Assembly: GCA_019312705.1 (NCBI GenBank)
Contig: JAFDCW010000035.1
Coordinates: forward strand, 1-12,876
Reading direction: 5' to 3'
Length of the DNA: 12,876 bases
From: Deltaproteobacteria bacterium
Lineage (GTDB): Bacteria; Myxococcota; Polyangia; Polyangiales; B10-G4
Positions 6,817-12,876 of this stretch are shown here, in pieces. Both the position numbers and the translations under genes were made by a program. The notes beneath the pieces are model-generated. The model was not told where the DNA came from, searched no databases, and was given only the letters and a program-made list of their open reading frames with translations. Each line of letters opens with the position of its first letter. The stretch's first letter is position 1.

Positions 6817-7443
6817 TCAGTGAACCTCGGTGACTTGGGCTTCTATCCGGAACGCTCCGTGGGTGCCGGCGTGGTCGTCGCGAAGGATCAGCGTGCGGCG
6901 ATTGGTATCGAGTTGAATCGACCCGTCGGTGTCGATCGTCGTCGTCTCCCCATCCTCGCCGAGCACGGCCGCCGGCGAATCGTAGGCGGCGCACGGGAAG
7001 AAGCCGTTTGTTGCGGTCTCTCCATAGAGGACCGTGCCATTGCACGTCACCGTCGACTTGCACCAGTAGCCCGCGGGCTGCCGGGTCTGGGGCTTCACCT
7101 CGATGATCACGTAGCAGAAGCTGCCGGGGGTGACCGGCACGCTGCCCGCGACGCTCTGAACCGAGGCGACGATGGAACGCGTGGCGATGCTTGGCATGGG
7201 CGTCATGGGGATGACCAGGGGTGAGGGGGCCGGCCCCGGTGCGACGCCGCCCCCGAGGTTGGGGGTGCCGCCTCCGAAGTCGGGCTGGCCTCTCCCCATG
7301 GCGATGGACCGTTGTTCCTGCTCCTGCTCCTGGGCCCGGTATGCGAAGAAGGCGACCCCGCTTCCGAGGCAGCAGCCAAAGATGGAAAGCAGCCCGCAGC
7401 CGGCGGCGATCCAGATCATCGGGGACATCTTCTTCTCGGCCAT
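6817..7443 (-). CDS. Membrane-anchored protein of unknown function
   Basis: Predicted 208 residues; I do not recognise a named family. Residues 9-35 form one hydrophobic, Cys-containing helix (Cys16, Cys24, Cys25). Then come a short EQEQEQEQ stretch (39-44 and around), a Gly/Pro-rich linker (51-82), and a C-terminal beta-rich domain (about 90-208) with four Cys at 110, 128, 134 and 151, including WCKSTVTCNGTVLYG. The Cys spacing suggests two disulfides in an exported domain. The topology is probably N-in with the domain outside the inner membrane. It is the first gene of the leftward run, 19 bases before the reductase gene, and faces the YchJ-like gene across 47 bases. ATG 7443 has no obvious Shine-Dalgarno, and a TATACG box starts only 14 bases upstream of it, so a leaderless or near-leaderless message is possible. 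Confidence 0.7.
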   Translation of the reverse strand: MAEKKMSPMIWIAAGCGLLSIFGCCLGSGVAFFAYRAQEQEQEQRSIAMGRGQPDFGGGTPNLGGGVAPGPAPSPLVIPMTPMPSIATRSIVASVQSVAGSVPVTPGSFCYVIIEVKPQTRQPAGYWCKSTVTCNGTVLYGETATNGFFPCAAYDSPAAVLGEDGETTTIDTDGSIQLDTNRRTLILRDDHAGTHGAFRIEAQVTEVH

Positions 7444-7459
7444 GGCCGGAGCGTATACA
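7437..7459. promoter_or_regulatory. Divergent promoter zone with palindromes
   Basis: Only 47 bases separate the divergent starts at 7443 and 7491. CGGCCATGGCCG (7437-7448) is a perfect 12-base palindrome over the minus-strand start codon. GTATAC (7453-7458) is a second palindrome that reads as a -10-like TATACG leftward and TATACA rightward. Leftward, the transcript would begin at or within a few bases of the ATG. A matching -35 box is weak on both strands. Rightward, GGAAGGG (about 7476-7482) is a plausible ribosome site for ATG 7491. Confidence 0.3.
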
Positions 7460-7490
7460 AGCGGACTCCGATCATGGAAGGGTCACGACG

Positions 7491-7982
7491 ATGAGCGACG
7501 ACGATTGCCCCTGTGGCCGCGGCGCGGCGTACTCCGATTGCTGTGAGCCCTTCCACCGGGGCGCCGAACCGGAAGACGCCGAGACCCTGATGCGGGCCCG
7601 TTTCTGCGCCTTTTCCAAAGGGGAGGTCGGTTTCCTGGTGCGCACTCTGCACAAGGACCACGATGATGCGGCCCGGCCCGCAGCCGAGGTCGAGGCCCAC
7701 CTGCGCGAGGGCCTCGAGGCCCTCAACTACCAGGAGCTGTCCATCCTCGATACGCGCCCGGTCGATGATGAGGGGGTCGCCCAGGTGCTCTTCCTCGCGA
7801 AGGTATGGTGTCGCGGCAAGGACCTGTCCTTCGTCGAGCTGTCGAGCTTCGTGCATGACGGCGCCGGGTGGAGGTACCTGCTCGGCGCGCCGCTTCTCGT
7901 CTCGCGTCTATCGGGGGATCCCGGCCGACTGCGCATCGCTCACTTCCCCGACGCGGCTCGAGGGCAAGAGGGTCCTAGCTGA
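7491..7982 (+). CDS. YchJ-like SEC-C motif protein (UPF0225)
   Basis: Predicted 163 residues. The N-terminus carries a SEC-C zinc-binding motif, CPCGRGAAYSDCC (Cys6, Cys8, Cys17, Cys18), followed by the YchJ middle domain: AETLMRARFCAF (30-41), ELSILDTRP (82-90), FLAKVW (101-106) and SFVHDGAGWRYLLG (119-132). E. coli YchJ also has a C-terminal SEC-C copy; this protein ends without one. The biochemical role of the family is not established, and SEC-C motifs usually mediate zinc-dependent contact with other proteins. The start is ATG 7491, with GGAAGGG nine or so bases before it. An out-of-frame ATG lies 17 bases upstream. The stop TGA shares its last base with the ATG of greB, so the two proteins are probably made from one message with coupled translation. 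Confidence 0.88.
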   Translation: MSDDDCPCGRGAAYSDCCEPFHRGAEPEDAETLMRARFCAFSKGEVGFLVRTLHKDHDDAARPAAEVEAHLREGLEALNYQELSILDTRPVDDEGVAQVLFLAKVWCRGKDLSFVELSSFVHDGAGWRYLLGAPLLVSRLSGDPGRLRIAHFPDAARGQEGPS

Positions 7983-8500
7983 TGCGCGGCGGCTCTCGGC
8001 GCCGCACTCGTCCCGACGAGTCCGGGAAACCCAGCCACATCACGGCCGAGGGGTATCGCCGCCTCGAAGAAGAGGCCCACCGGCTGTGGAACGTCGAGCG
8101 GCCGAAGATTGCGAAGGCGGTTCAGGTTGCGGCCGCCGAAGGGGACCGGTCCGAGAACGCCGAGTATCAATACTCGAAGCGCAAGCTCGGGGAGATCGAT
8201 CGGCGCCTGCGTTTCCTCGGCAAGCGCCTCGATGTGCTCACCGTCGTCTCGGAACCGCCGCCGGATGATGGACGGGTGTACTTCGGGAGCTGGGTCACCC
8301 TCGAGGACGAAGAGGGGGACGTCACGACCTATCGTTTGGTCGGTCCCGACGAGACCGACGCCGGGGCGGGGCTGATCAGTATCGACTCCCCCGTCGCCAA
8401 GGCCTTTCTCAAGCGCCGGGAGGGCGACGAGGTGGAGGTCCGCAGGCCCCGGGGGACGACCCTCTACCAACTCGTCCGGGTCGGGAATACGCCCCCCTAA
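7982..8500 (+). CDS. greB: Transcription elongation factor GreB
   Basis: Predicted 172 residues. GreB enters the RNA polymerase secondary channel and stimulates cleavage of backtracked RNA. The N-terminal coiled coil runs from about 20 to 90 and includes LWNVERPKIAKAVQVAA and the tip GDRSENAEYQYSKRKL; Asp55 and Glu58 are the acidic tip residues that help hold the catalytic magnesium. EIDRRLRFLGKRL follows, then the C-terminal FKBP-like domain with VYFGSWVTLEDEEGD, YRLVGPDE and ISIDSPVAKAFLKR. ISIDSP and the LWxxERP segment favour GreB over GreA. It has a basic N-terminal extension of about 12 residues (RGGSRRRTRPDESG) relative to E. coli GreB. The start overlaps the YchJ-like stop as TGATG, with GAGGG in the preceding gene as a possible ribosome site. 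A strong hairpin lies 43 bases after its stop. Confidence 0.94.
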   Translation: MRGGSRRRTRPDESGKPSHITAEGYRRLEEEAHRLWNVERPKIAKAVQVAAAEGDRSENAEYQYSKRKLGEIDRRLRFLGKRLDVLTVVSEPPPDDGRVYFGSWVTLEDEEGDVTTYRLVGPDETDAGAGLISIDSPVAKAFLKRREGDEVEVRRPRGTTLYQLVRVGNTPP

Positions 8501-8542
8501 ACACGCCCATTGGGACCCCTTCGCGAGAACATTCGGCCGCGC

Positions 8543-8588
8543 CCGGGGTTGCCCGACCGGCAACCTCGGCTCTGAAGTTGCGCCGAGG
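8543..8588 (+). terminator. Two mutually exclusive hairpins after greB (terminator or attenuator-like)
   Basis: Hairpin A pairs 8543-8553 with 8559-8569: 11 base pairs with one G-U and a five-base loop, including the exact 7-mer pair GGTTGCC/GGCAACC. Hairpin B pairs CCTCGGC (8564-8570) with GCCGAGG (8582-8588) around 11 bases. They share bases 8564-8569, so only one can form at a time. A has no T-run after it, so it may be a weak or Rho-assisted terminator for greB. The arrangement could also form a switch for the TonB-like gene that starts at 8632. The rest of the 131-base gap shows no further structure that I can support. Confidence 0.45.
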
Positions 8589-8631
8589 GGCGTTTGTACG
8601 CACGGTTCACGAAGGCGGGACCGCCACCAAA

Positions 8632-9789
8632 ATGGGATTCGAAGCGAAGCCGTGGTTGCTCTGGTGGGCCGTCGCCGCGTCCGCGGCGGTGCACGTGAGC
8701 GCCGCCGCTGGGTTCGGGGCCTTCGCCCACGCACTGCCCCGGGGCGACGCCGATGTGCTCAACGAGGTCGAGATCGTGGTCCTCGACAGCGCTCCCCAAG
8801 ACCCCCAAGACCCCCAAGAGCCCGAAGACGTCGCCGAGGCCGAACCCCGAGATGCCCCACGCATCGAGCCGTTGCCGGCCGAGCCGCCGCGAGCCGGCGA
8901 TGAGGTTGAAGACCGCCAGCGCCTTGCGTCCCTGGCTCCTTCCTACGTGACGCCCCCAGCAGTCGAGTTGCCGGAGGTCGCCGACCCCTCCGATGAACCG
9001 GAGGAAGTCCCGGCCCCGACGGACCAGGAGGCGTCGGCCCCGGCGGTGCTCCTGGCCCTCGACCCGGCGTCGGTTGCCGCGGCGGCGGTCTTTGCCGCCC
9101 CCCCCCCGTCCGCCCTCGCTCCCCGCGGACCGCCGCCGGGCCCGACCGACCAAGAAACGGAGGAGGCCATGGAGAGAGCCCTCTCGGGATCCCTCGCAGC
9201 CGCCGCCAACGCACGCCCCCACGTGAGCCGCCGTGGTCCCCCGCGATTGCGAGAGCGTCGCGACGGAAGCTACGAGTTCACTGGCCACGCGTTCGGCGCG
9301 CGCATCGCCCCCGACGGAACCGTCAGCTTCGACGACCGTCCTGGCGTCGATCTCGACTCCCCCAGCTTCTCTCGACCCAACGGCCTCGTGCCGAGCGGGA
9401 GCTTCGACATCGCCGACGCCGTCTCCCGCGCCCGGGGCCACGACCCGTATCGCCACGAGCGCGCGTGGTTCATGCGCGAAACCGAAGAACTGCGGGACCG
9501 CCTCGCCGACGCCGCTGCCGCTACGAATCAGCGCCGCGGCATGGCGCGCCTAAACGGCGACCTCCGGCGTCTCTGGGCTGGCAGCGGCACGGCCCAACGC
9601 CGACGCCAGCGTATTTTCGCCATCTGGGACGACTGCACCGAAGACGAAATCGGCCGCCAGGCCCGCACCGCCATCCTCTCCTTCGTTCGCCGCAGCCTCG
9701 CCGCAGGCACCGCCGACGCCTACCCCCCCGCCGAGCTCAGCGAGCTAAACCGCCAGCGCGTAAGCCGCGAACCCTTCACCCCCTACTGA
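8632..9789 (+). CDS. TonB-like anchored, Pro-rich protein with unknown C-terminal domain
   Basis: Predicted 385 residues from ATG 8632; an upstream TTG at 8578 would add 18 residues before the membrane helix and is less likely. There is no good Shine-Dalgarno. Residues 7-35 form one N-terminal membrane helix, followed by a short EVEIVVLD strand and a long Pro/Glu/Ala linker (53-200), as in TonB-type proteins that span the periplasm. The C-terminus is not a recognisable TonB domain. Instead, residues 210-385 form a compact region with YEFTGHAFGARIAPDGTVSF, a DPYRHERAWFMRETEELRDRL helix, FAIWDDCTEDEIGRQARTAI and a final EPFTPY. I recall similar tails in uncharacterised myxobacterial proteins but cannot name a family. 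It likely sits in the inner membrane with its tail in the periplasm. The linker is encoded by a 9-bp tandem repeat and a ten-C run. It lies downstream of greB and converges with polB. Confidence 0.75.
   Translation: MGFEAKPWLLWWAVAASAAVHVSAAAGFGAFAHALPRGDADVLNEVEIVVLDSAPQDPQDPQEPEDVAEAEPRDAPRIEPLPAEPPRAGDEVEDRQRLASLAPSYVTPPAVELPEVADPSDEPEEVPAPTDQEASAPAVLLALDPASVAAAAVFAAPPPSALAPRGPPPGPTDQETEEAMERALSGSLAAAANARPHVSRRGPPRLRERRDGSYEFTGHAFGARIAPDGTVSFDDRPGVDLDSPSFSRPNGLVPSGSFDIADAVSRARGHDPYRHERAWFMRETEELRDRLADAAAATNQRRGMARLNGDLRRLWAGSGTAQRRRQRIFAIWDDCTEDEIGRQARTAILSFVRRSLAAGTADAYPPAELSELNRQRVSREPFTPY
8794..8829 (+). repeat. Four 9-bp tandem units inside the TonB-like gene
   Basis: CCCCAAGAC (twice), then CCCCAAGAG and CCCGAAGAC, encode the start of the Pro-rich linker as PQD PQD PQE PED. 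Because the unit is three codons, gain or loss of copies would change linker length without breaking the frame. Confidence 0.85.
9098..9107 (+). repeat. Run of ten C inside the TonB-like gene
   Basis: Ten consecutive C residues encode part of an Ala-Ala-Pro-Pro-Pro stretch (about residues 155-159). Slippage by one base would truncate the protein and remove the whole conserved C-terminal domain. The run could also be a sequencing-sensitive site, though the frame is intact here. Confidence 0.9.
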
Positions 9790-9804
9790 CTGGGGGACGC
9801 TAGG

Positions 9805-9828
9805 TTTACTTGTTTACTTGTTTGCTCG
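9805..9828. repeat. AT-rich 8-bp direct repeats between convergent genes
   Basis: TTTACTTG occurs twice in exact tandem (9805-9812, 9813-9820), followed by the variant TTTGCTCG. This is strikingly AT-rich for the window and occupies the 65-base gap between two convergent stop codons. A small inverted repeat (CGGT-GCCT-ACCG) sits just to its right. It may act as a shared end-of-transcript region, but neither strand shows a proper stem plus T-run. Confidence 0.6.
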
Positions 9829-9854
9829 GTGCCTACCGGACGGGCGGCGCTTTC

Positions 9855-12152
9855 CTAGAACAGGCTCATCTGTTTGCCGGCCGCGTCCAGGAGTGACGTG
9901 CCGATGCAGGACAGGAGGGCATCGGCGGCAGGGACGAGCTGGCGGTCGCGGTAGTGGTCGTAGTCGATGCTGGCGTTGGTTCGGGCCCCGATGGGCTCGG
10001 GCCCCTGGGCGGTGATGACGTAGCGCACGGCGCGGACGGGGCGTGGCAACTTGCGAGCCGCTTGCACGTGGGGAGGCACGTTGCGTTCGTACTCATCGAC
10101 CCCTCGGCGCAAGCGCTTGCGGTAGACGAGCTCTTCGTCGAGGCGGCCGGCGTAGAGGTCGTCGAGGACTTCTCGGGCCCAGCCCTTCCACTCGCGGTGC
10201 GCGAAGACCCGGGCGAAGAGCTCTCGTTGAAAGCGCCGCGCCAAGGGTGACCAGTCGGTGCGCACGGCCTCGAGGCCCTTGAATACGATCGCCGCCGTGC
10301 CGTCGTCTCGTCGCACAGAGCCGGCGTAGCGCTTCTTGCTGCCCTGCTTCGAGCCCCGCATCGTCGGCATGAAGAACCGCAGGTAGTGGGTCTCGAATTC
10401 GATCTCGAGCTCACTCGGTAGCCGAAAATCGCGGTCGAGGCGCTCGCGAAAGTGCGCGTTCAGCCCCGTGGTGAGACGCTGTCCAATCTTGGTGCAGGCG
10501 GATTCGTCGTGGCCCGCCCCGACCAGGACGAAGATCGAGTCCGTGTCGCCGTAGATGACCCGGAGTCCGTCGTCTTCGACCCAGTCCCGGGCTTCATTGA
10601 TGATCTCGTGCCCCCTCCGCGTGATCGAGCTCGCGAGGCGCGGGTCGAAGAATCGGCAGCCGGGGGTCCCGAGCACGCCGTAGAACGAGTTCATCAGGAT
10701 CTTGATCGCCGTCGACAGCTCGGTGTTCTGGTCGGCCTTGGCCGCATCGCGGGCCCGCCAGAGCGTCTCGATGAGCTCAGGGAGGATGTGTCGACTCCGG
10801 GCGAAGGTTGCGTCCCGGAAGCCCGGGATCGGGTCGTCCCCGGGGAAGGCGAGGCCCATCGGGTCGACGACGAAAGTGCGGATGATGCTCGGATAGAGGC
10901 TCTTGAAATCGAGCACGAGCACGTTGTGGTGCAGCCCCGGGACCGAATCCATGACGTAGCCGCCGGGGCTATGGACTACCTCCTCGCTCGCGCCGACGTC
11001 CGGGGCGACGTGGCCATGGCGGTGCAGCCGGGGCAGGTAGAGGTGGTCGAAGGCCGCCACCGATCCGCCTTGGCGGTCCATCAGGAGCCCGGTCAGGCGC
11101 TGCCGCTCCACTGCGAATTCGACCAGCCGTGCCTTTTCGACAATCTCGAGGGCCAGCCGCGCGTCTTCGAGGTTGTATCGGGCGAGGGCCGGTTTGTCCT
11201 CGGCGTACATGCGTTGGATTTCGGCCAACCGGTCTTCGTCTCCGGAGACGAGCTTGCCGCGGCCGAGCAATTCTCCGGCGACGTGGTCGAGGCTCATGGA
11301 TTCGAAGCGGAAGGTCGCGCTGCGCATGGTGGCAATGCCGTCGAGGGCGACGCGGCCCGCGATGCGGGCGATGCAGACCCCGTTGCGAGATGAAGGAAGC
11401 AGCACCTTCGCCGGGTCGCCGCCGCGGCCGAGGCGGAGGACCGTGCCCAACTCCCGGGCGCGCTCGCAGAGCTTGTTGATGTCGAAGTCGACGACGTTCC
11501 AACCGGTGAGGATGTCCGGGTCCCGGGCATCGATCCACGCGACGAAGGACGTGAGCAGGGCTTTCTCGCTCGCCACGTAAGTGACGCCCTCCGCGGCGGG
11601 CCCCTCACCCACAACCATCACCGCTTCATCGACACCGTCGGTGAGCGCGATCGAATAGAGGGCCCCATCTCGCCCGTCGCTCTCGATGTCGAAACTCACG
11701 ACCGAGAGTGACGGGCTCACCTCGGCGCTGCGAATGTCCGTCGCTAGGACGTCGATGAAGGCCGCCTTCCGGGTCACCTTTCCGCGTACCCGCATCCCGT
11801 CGGTCACGAAGCGCTCCATCAGGAAGCGCGCGTCGGGCTTCACGTCGGACTCGAGGGCCGCCGCCCCGACGCTCAGGAGGCGTTCCCGCTCCCGGACGAG
11901 GGCCCGGCGGCTGCGAAAGTAAACGCCGTCGACGGGCTCCCCGGCCAGGCTGGTCAGCTCGAGGGGCTTGCGGCGGCCGTCCTTCGTCGGAAAACGCCGC
12001 TCCACGAACATCACGTCATCGTCGGCCGGCACCCGCACCCGGGCTGGCCCCGCGACGGTGGCGAGCCAAAAGGTCAGGGCCACACCATCACGGCCCTCGC
12101 GCCACTGCCGCGTAAGGACAAAACCCTCGATTACCTCTTCGCCGCTCTGCAA
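9855..12152 (-). CDS. polB: DNA polymerase II (family B)
   Basis: Predicted 765 residues (E. coli Pol II: 783). It replicates past lesions or restarts forks, and the family is often damage-induced. The N-terminus GFVLTRQWREG matches Pol II. Exonuclease motifs: FDIES (Asp155, Glu157), GWNVVDFD (Asn219, Asp224) and YNLED (Tyr326, Asp330). Polymerase motifs: A, DFKSLYPSI (415-423); B, KILMNSFYG (484-492); C, YGDTDS (534-539, with Asp536 and Asp538). The last residues QMSLF form a canonical sliding-clamp binding peptide. All catalytic residues are present, so both activities should work. The start is TTG 12152, with AGGAGG four bases upstream. The frame stays open for 195 more codons, but those run antisense through the divergent gene and lack Pol II similarity. 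I see no LexA box in the visible upstream bases. Confidence 0.95.
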   Translation of the reverse strand: MQSGEEVIEGFVLTRQWREGRDGVALTFWLATVAGPARVRVPADDDVMFVERRFPTKDGRRKPLELTSLAGEPVDGVYFRSRRALVRERERLLSVGAAALESDVKPDARFLMERFVTDGMRVRGKVTRKAAFIDVLATDIRSAEVSPSLSVVSFDIESDGRDGALYSIALTDGVDEAVMVVGEGPAAEGVTYVASEKALLTSFVAWIDARDPDILTGWNVVDFDINKLCERARELGTVLRLGRGGDPAKVLLPSSRNGVCIARIAGRVALDGIATMRSATFRFESMSLDHVAGELLGRGKLVSGDEDRLAEIQRMYAEDKPALARYNLEDARLALEIVEKARLVEFAVERQRLTGLLMDRQGGSVAAFDHLYLPRLHRHGHVAPDVGASEEVVHSPGGYVMDSVPGLHHNVLVLDFKSLYPSIIRTFVVDPMGLAFPGDDPIPGFRDATFARSRHILPELIETLWRARDAAKADQNTELSTAIKILMNSFYGVLGTPGCRFFDPRLASSITRRGHEIINEARDWVEDDGLRVIYGDTDSIFVLVGAGHDESACTKIGQRLTTGLNAHFRERLDRDFRLPSELEIEFETHYLRFFMPTMRGSKQGSKKRYAGSVRRDDGTAAIVFKGLEAVRTDWSPLARRFQRELFARVFAHREWKGWAREVLDDLYAGRLDEELVYRKRLRRGVDEYERNVPPHVQAARKLPRPVRAVRYVITAQGPEPIGARTNASIDYDHYRDRQLVPAADALLSCIGTSLLDAAGKQMSLF

Positions 12153-12156
12153 CTGG

Positions 12157-12162
12157 CCTCCT
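12157..12162 (-). promoter_or_regulatory. Shine-Dalgarno fixing a TTG start for polB
   Basis: On the minus strand AGGAGG is followed by four bases and TTG. The resulting N-terminus (MQSGEEVIEGFVLTRQW) aligns with the start of E. coli Pol II, which rules out the ATG far upstream at 12737. Confidence 0.75.
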
Positions 12163-12179
12163 GCGCCGGAAAGCCTACA

Positions 12180-12876
12180 ATGCGCGCGATGCTTCGCGTG
12201 GGGGCCATCGTCATTGTGACCACCGTCCTGTCCGTACCCCTCGGGGTGCTGGCTCAGGATGACTTTGCCGACGAGTTCGGCGACGAGTTCGGTGATGCGG
12301 ACTCCGGCCCCGAAAACGACCGCAGTGCAGGCAATGCCGACCCCAGTGACGCCGGCGGAACGAGCGATGACGACTGGGAGGCCGGCTGGCAGGGCGAGCA
12401 GGAGGCGGAGGCCCTCGAGGAAGACCTCGCCTCGGCCCAATCCGAGGCCCAGTCCGAGCTCACGAGCGAAGAAGGAGAGGGCAACCTCGTCCGGCCGAAT
12501 GCCGGCGACGACGGCATCGTGCCGGTGGATGACGATCCCTGGGACCGGGCCATCCGCGCGCAGTCGATGCTGCTCGGCTCGTCCGGCGGCTTCCGCGTCG
12601 AAGGCGCCGAGGGCGGCCCGGTCGGTAGCTTCCGCTATCACTTCGGTCTCGATTTCTTCGCCAAGGGTGACTACGTCACCGGCGGAGACTCCCACAGCCG
12701 TATCGGCGGGGTGCTGAGCGTCGCCGGGCGCATCCATCGTTTGCTCGAGCTCTGGGGCTCAATCCGCAGCTACGCCACGTCGAACACCACGGGCCGGCCC
12801 AACCTCTACCTCGTCATGGGCGATGTCCGGGCCGGGGCGAAGGTCTTCCACAGCGTGCTGCCGTGGCTCGCCATCG
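12180..12876 (+). CDS. Secreted, probable outer-membrane beta-barrel protein (partial, 3' end outside)
   Basis: The frame is open from ATG 12180 to the window edge, about 232 codons. GGAAAG lies six bases before the ATG; an ATG at 12189 is an alternative. A signal peptide spans residues 1-26 (hydrophobic from about 6, ending SVPLGVLA before QDD). Residues 27-115 are an acidic, disordered-looking linker opened by a 12-bp tandem repeat (12270-12293, DEFG twice). From about residue 135 the sequence has alternating beta strands (GSFRYHFGLDFF, IGGVLSVAGRI, LELWGSIRSYA, NLYLVMGDVRAGAKVF), typical of myxobacterial OmpA-like barrel N-domains. The barrel call is based on pattern, and whether an OmpA C-domain follows cannot be seen. 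It is divergent from polB with 27 bases between start codons. Confidence 0.75.
   Translation, partial: MRAMLRVGAIVIVTTVLSVPLGVLAQDDFADEFGDEFGDADSGPENDRSAGNADPSDAGGTSDDDWEAGWQGEQEAEALEEDLASAQSEAQSELTSEEGEGNLVRPNAGDDGIVPVDDDPWDRAIRAQSMLLGSSGGFRVEGAEGGPVGSFRYHFGLDFFAKGDYVTGGDSHSRIGGVLSVAGRIHRLLELWGSIRSYATSNTTGRPNLYLVMGDVRAGAKVFHSVLPWLAI

Noticed and set aside
8497..9456. Minus-strand 319-codon frame opposite the TonB-like gene
   Set aside because: Gly/Arg-rich mirror of a Pro/Ala-rich coding region with no motif; treated as a shadow.
10452..11393. Plus-strand 313-codon frame inside polB
   Set aside because: Antisense to intact polymerase motifs; no supporting signal.
12153..12737. 195-codon upstream extension of polB
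   Set aside because: It lies antisense to a gene with a signal peptide and barrel-like strands, lacks Pol II similarity, and a good AGGAGG-TTG start exists at 12152.

Overview
The window is GC-rich bacterial DNA with almost no intergenic space, and it looks like a member of the Myxococcota (Sandaracinus/Polyangia-like). This rests on family signatures rather than on any search. There is a MopE-type metal-binding motif on a Cys-rich lipoprotein, a TPR + PEGA exported protein, a beta-propeller protein ending in a MYXO-CTERM-like tail (Cys-x-Cys, one membrane helix, RRRR), and a TonB-like anchored protein of a kind I associate with myxobacteria.

Layout. (1) 1-235: a non-coding repeat block lying 3' of the first gene, made of two families of imperfect tandem repeats. 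(2) 233-7443, minus strand, six genes read right to left. They are a membrane-anchored protein of unknown function (6817-7443), a glutathionyl-hydroquinone reductase-type GST (5841-6797), a GlpG-like rhomboid protease (4893-5831), an Asp-box beta-propeller surface protein (3257-4705), a TPR/PEGA protein (2067-3167) and a Cys-rich MopE-like lipoprotein (233-2056). Gaps are 19, 9, 89 and 10 bases. Between the rhomboid and propeller genes lies a 64-codon remnant of a multi-pass glycosyltransferase-like membrane protein that seems to have lost its start codon and most of its body. (3) 7491-9789, plus strand: a YchJ-like SEC-C protein overlapping greB by one base, then a hairpin-rich leader and a TonB-like protein with an uncharacterised C-terminal domain. 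(4) 9855-12152, minus strand: DNA polymerase II (family B) with all exonuclease and polymerase motifs and a C-terminal clamp-binding peptide. (5) 12180 to the window end, plus strand: the 5' part of a secreted, probably outer-membrane beta-barrel protein, divergent from polB with only 27 bases between start codons.

How the genes may work together. The left half is rich in envelope proteins: one lipoprotein, one propeller protein with a sorting tail, one TPR/PEGA protein, a rhomboid protease and one anchored protein. A rhomboid upstream of a protein with a C-terminal sorting helix suggests a protease-substrate link, but this is inference. YchJ and GreB are probably translationally coupled. I see no defence system, CRISPR array, prophage, insertion sequence, tRNA or rRNA. 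The best leads are the glycosyltransferase remnant, the stop-codon-carrying repeats at the left edge, the mutually exclusive hairpins before the TonB-like gene, the ten-C tract inside that gene, and its unknown C-terminal domain.
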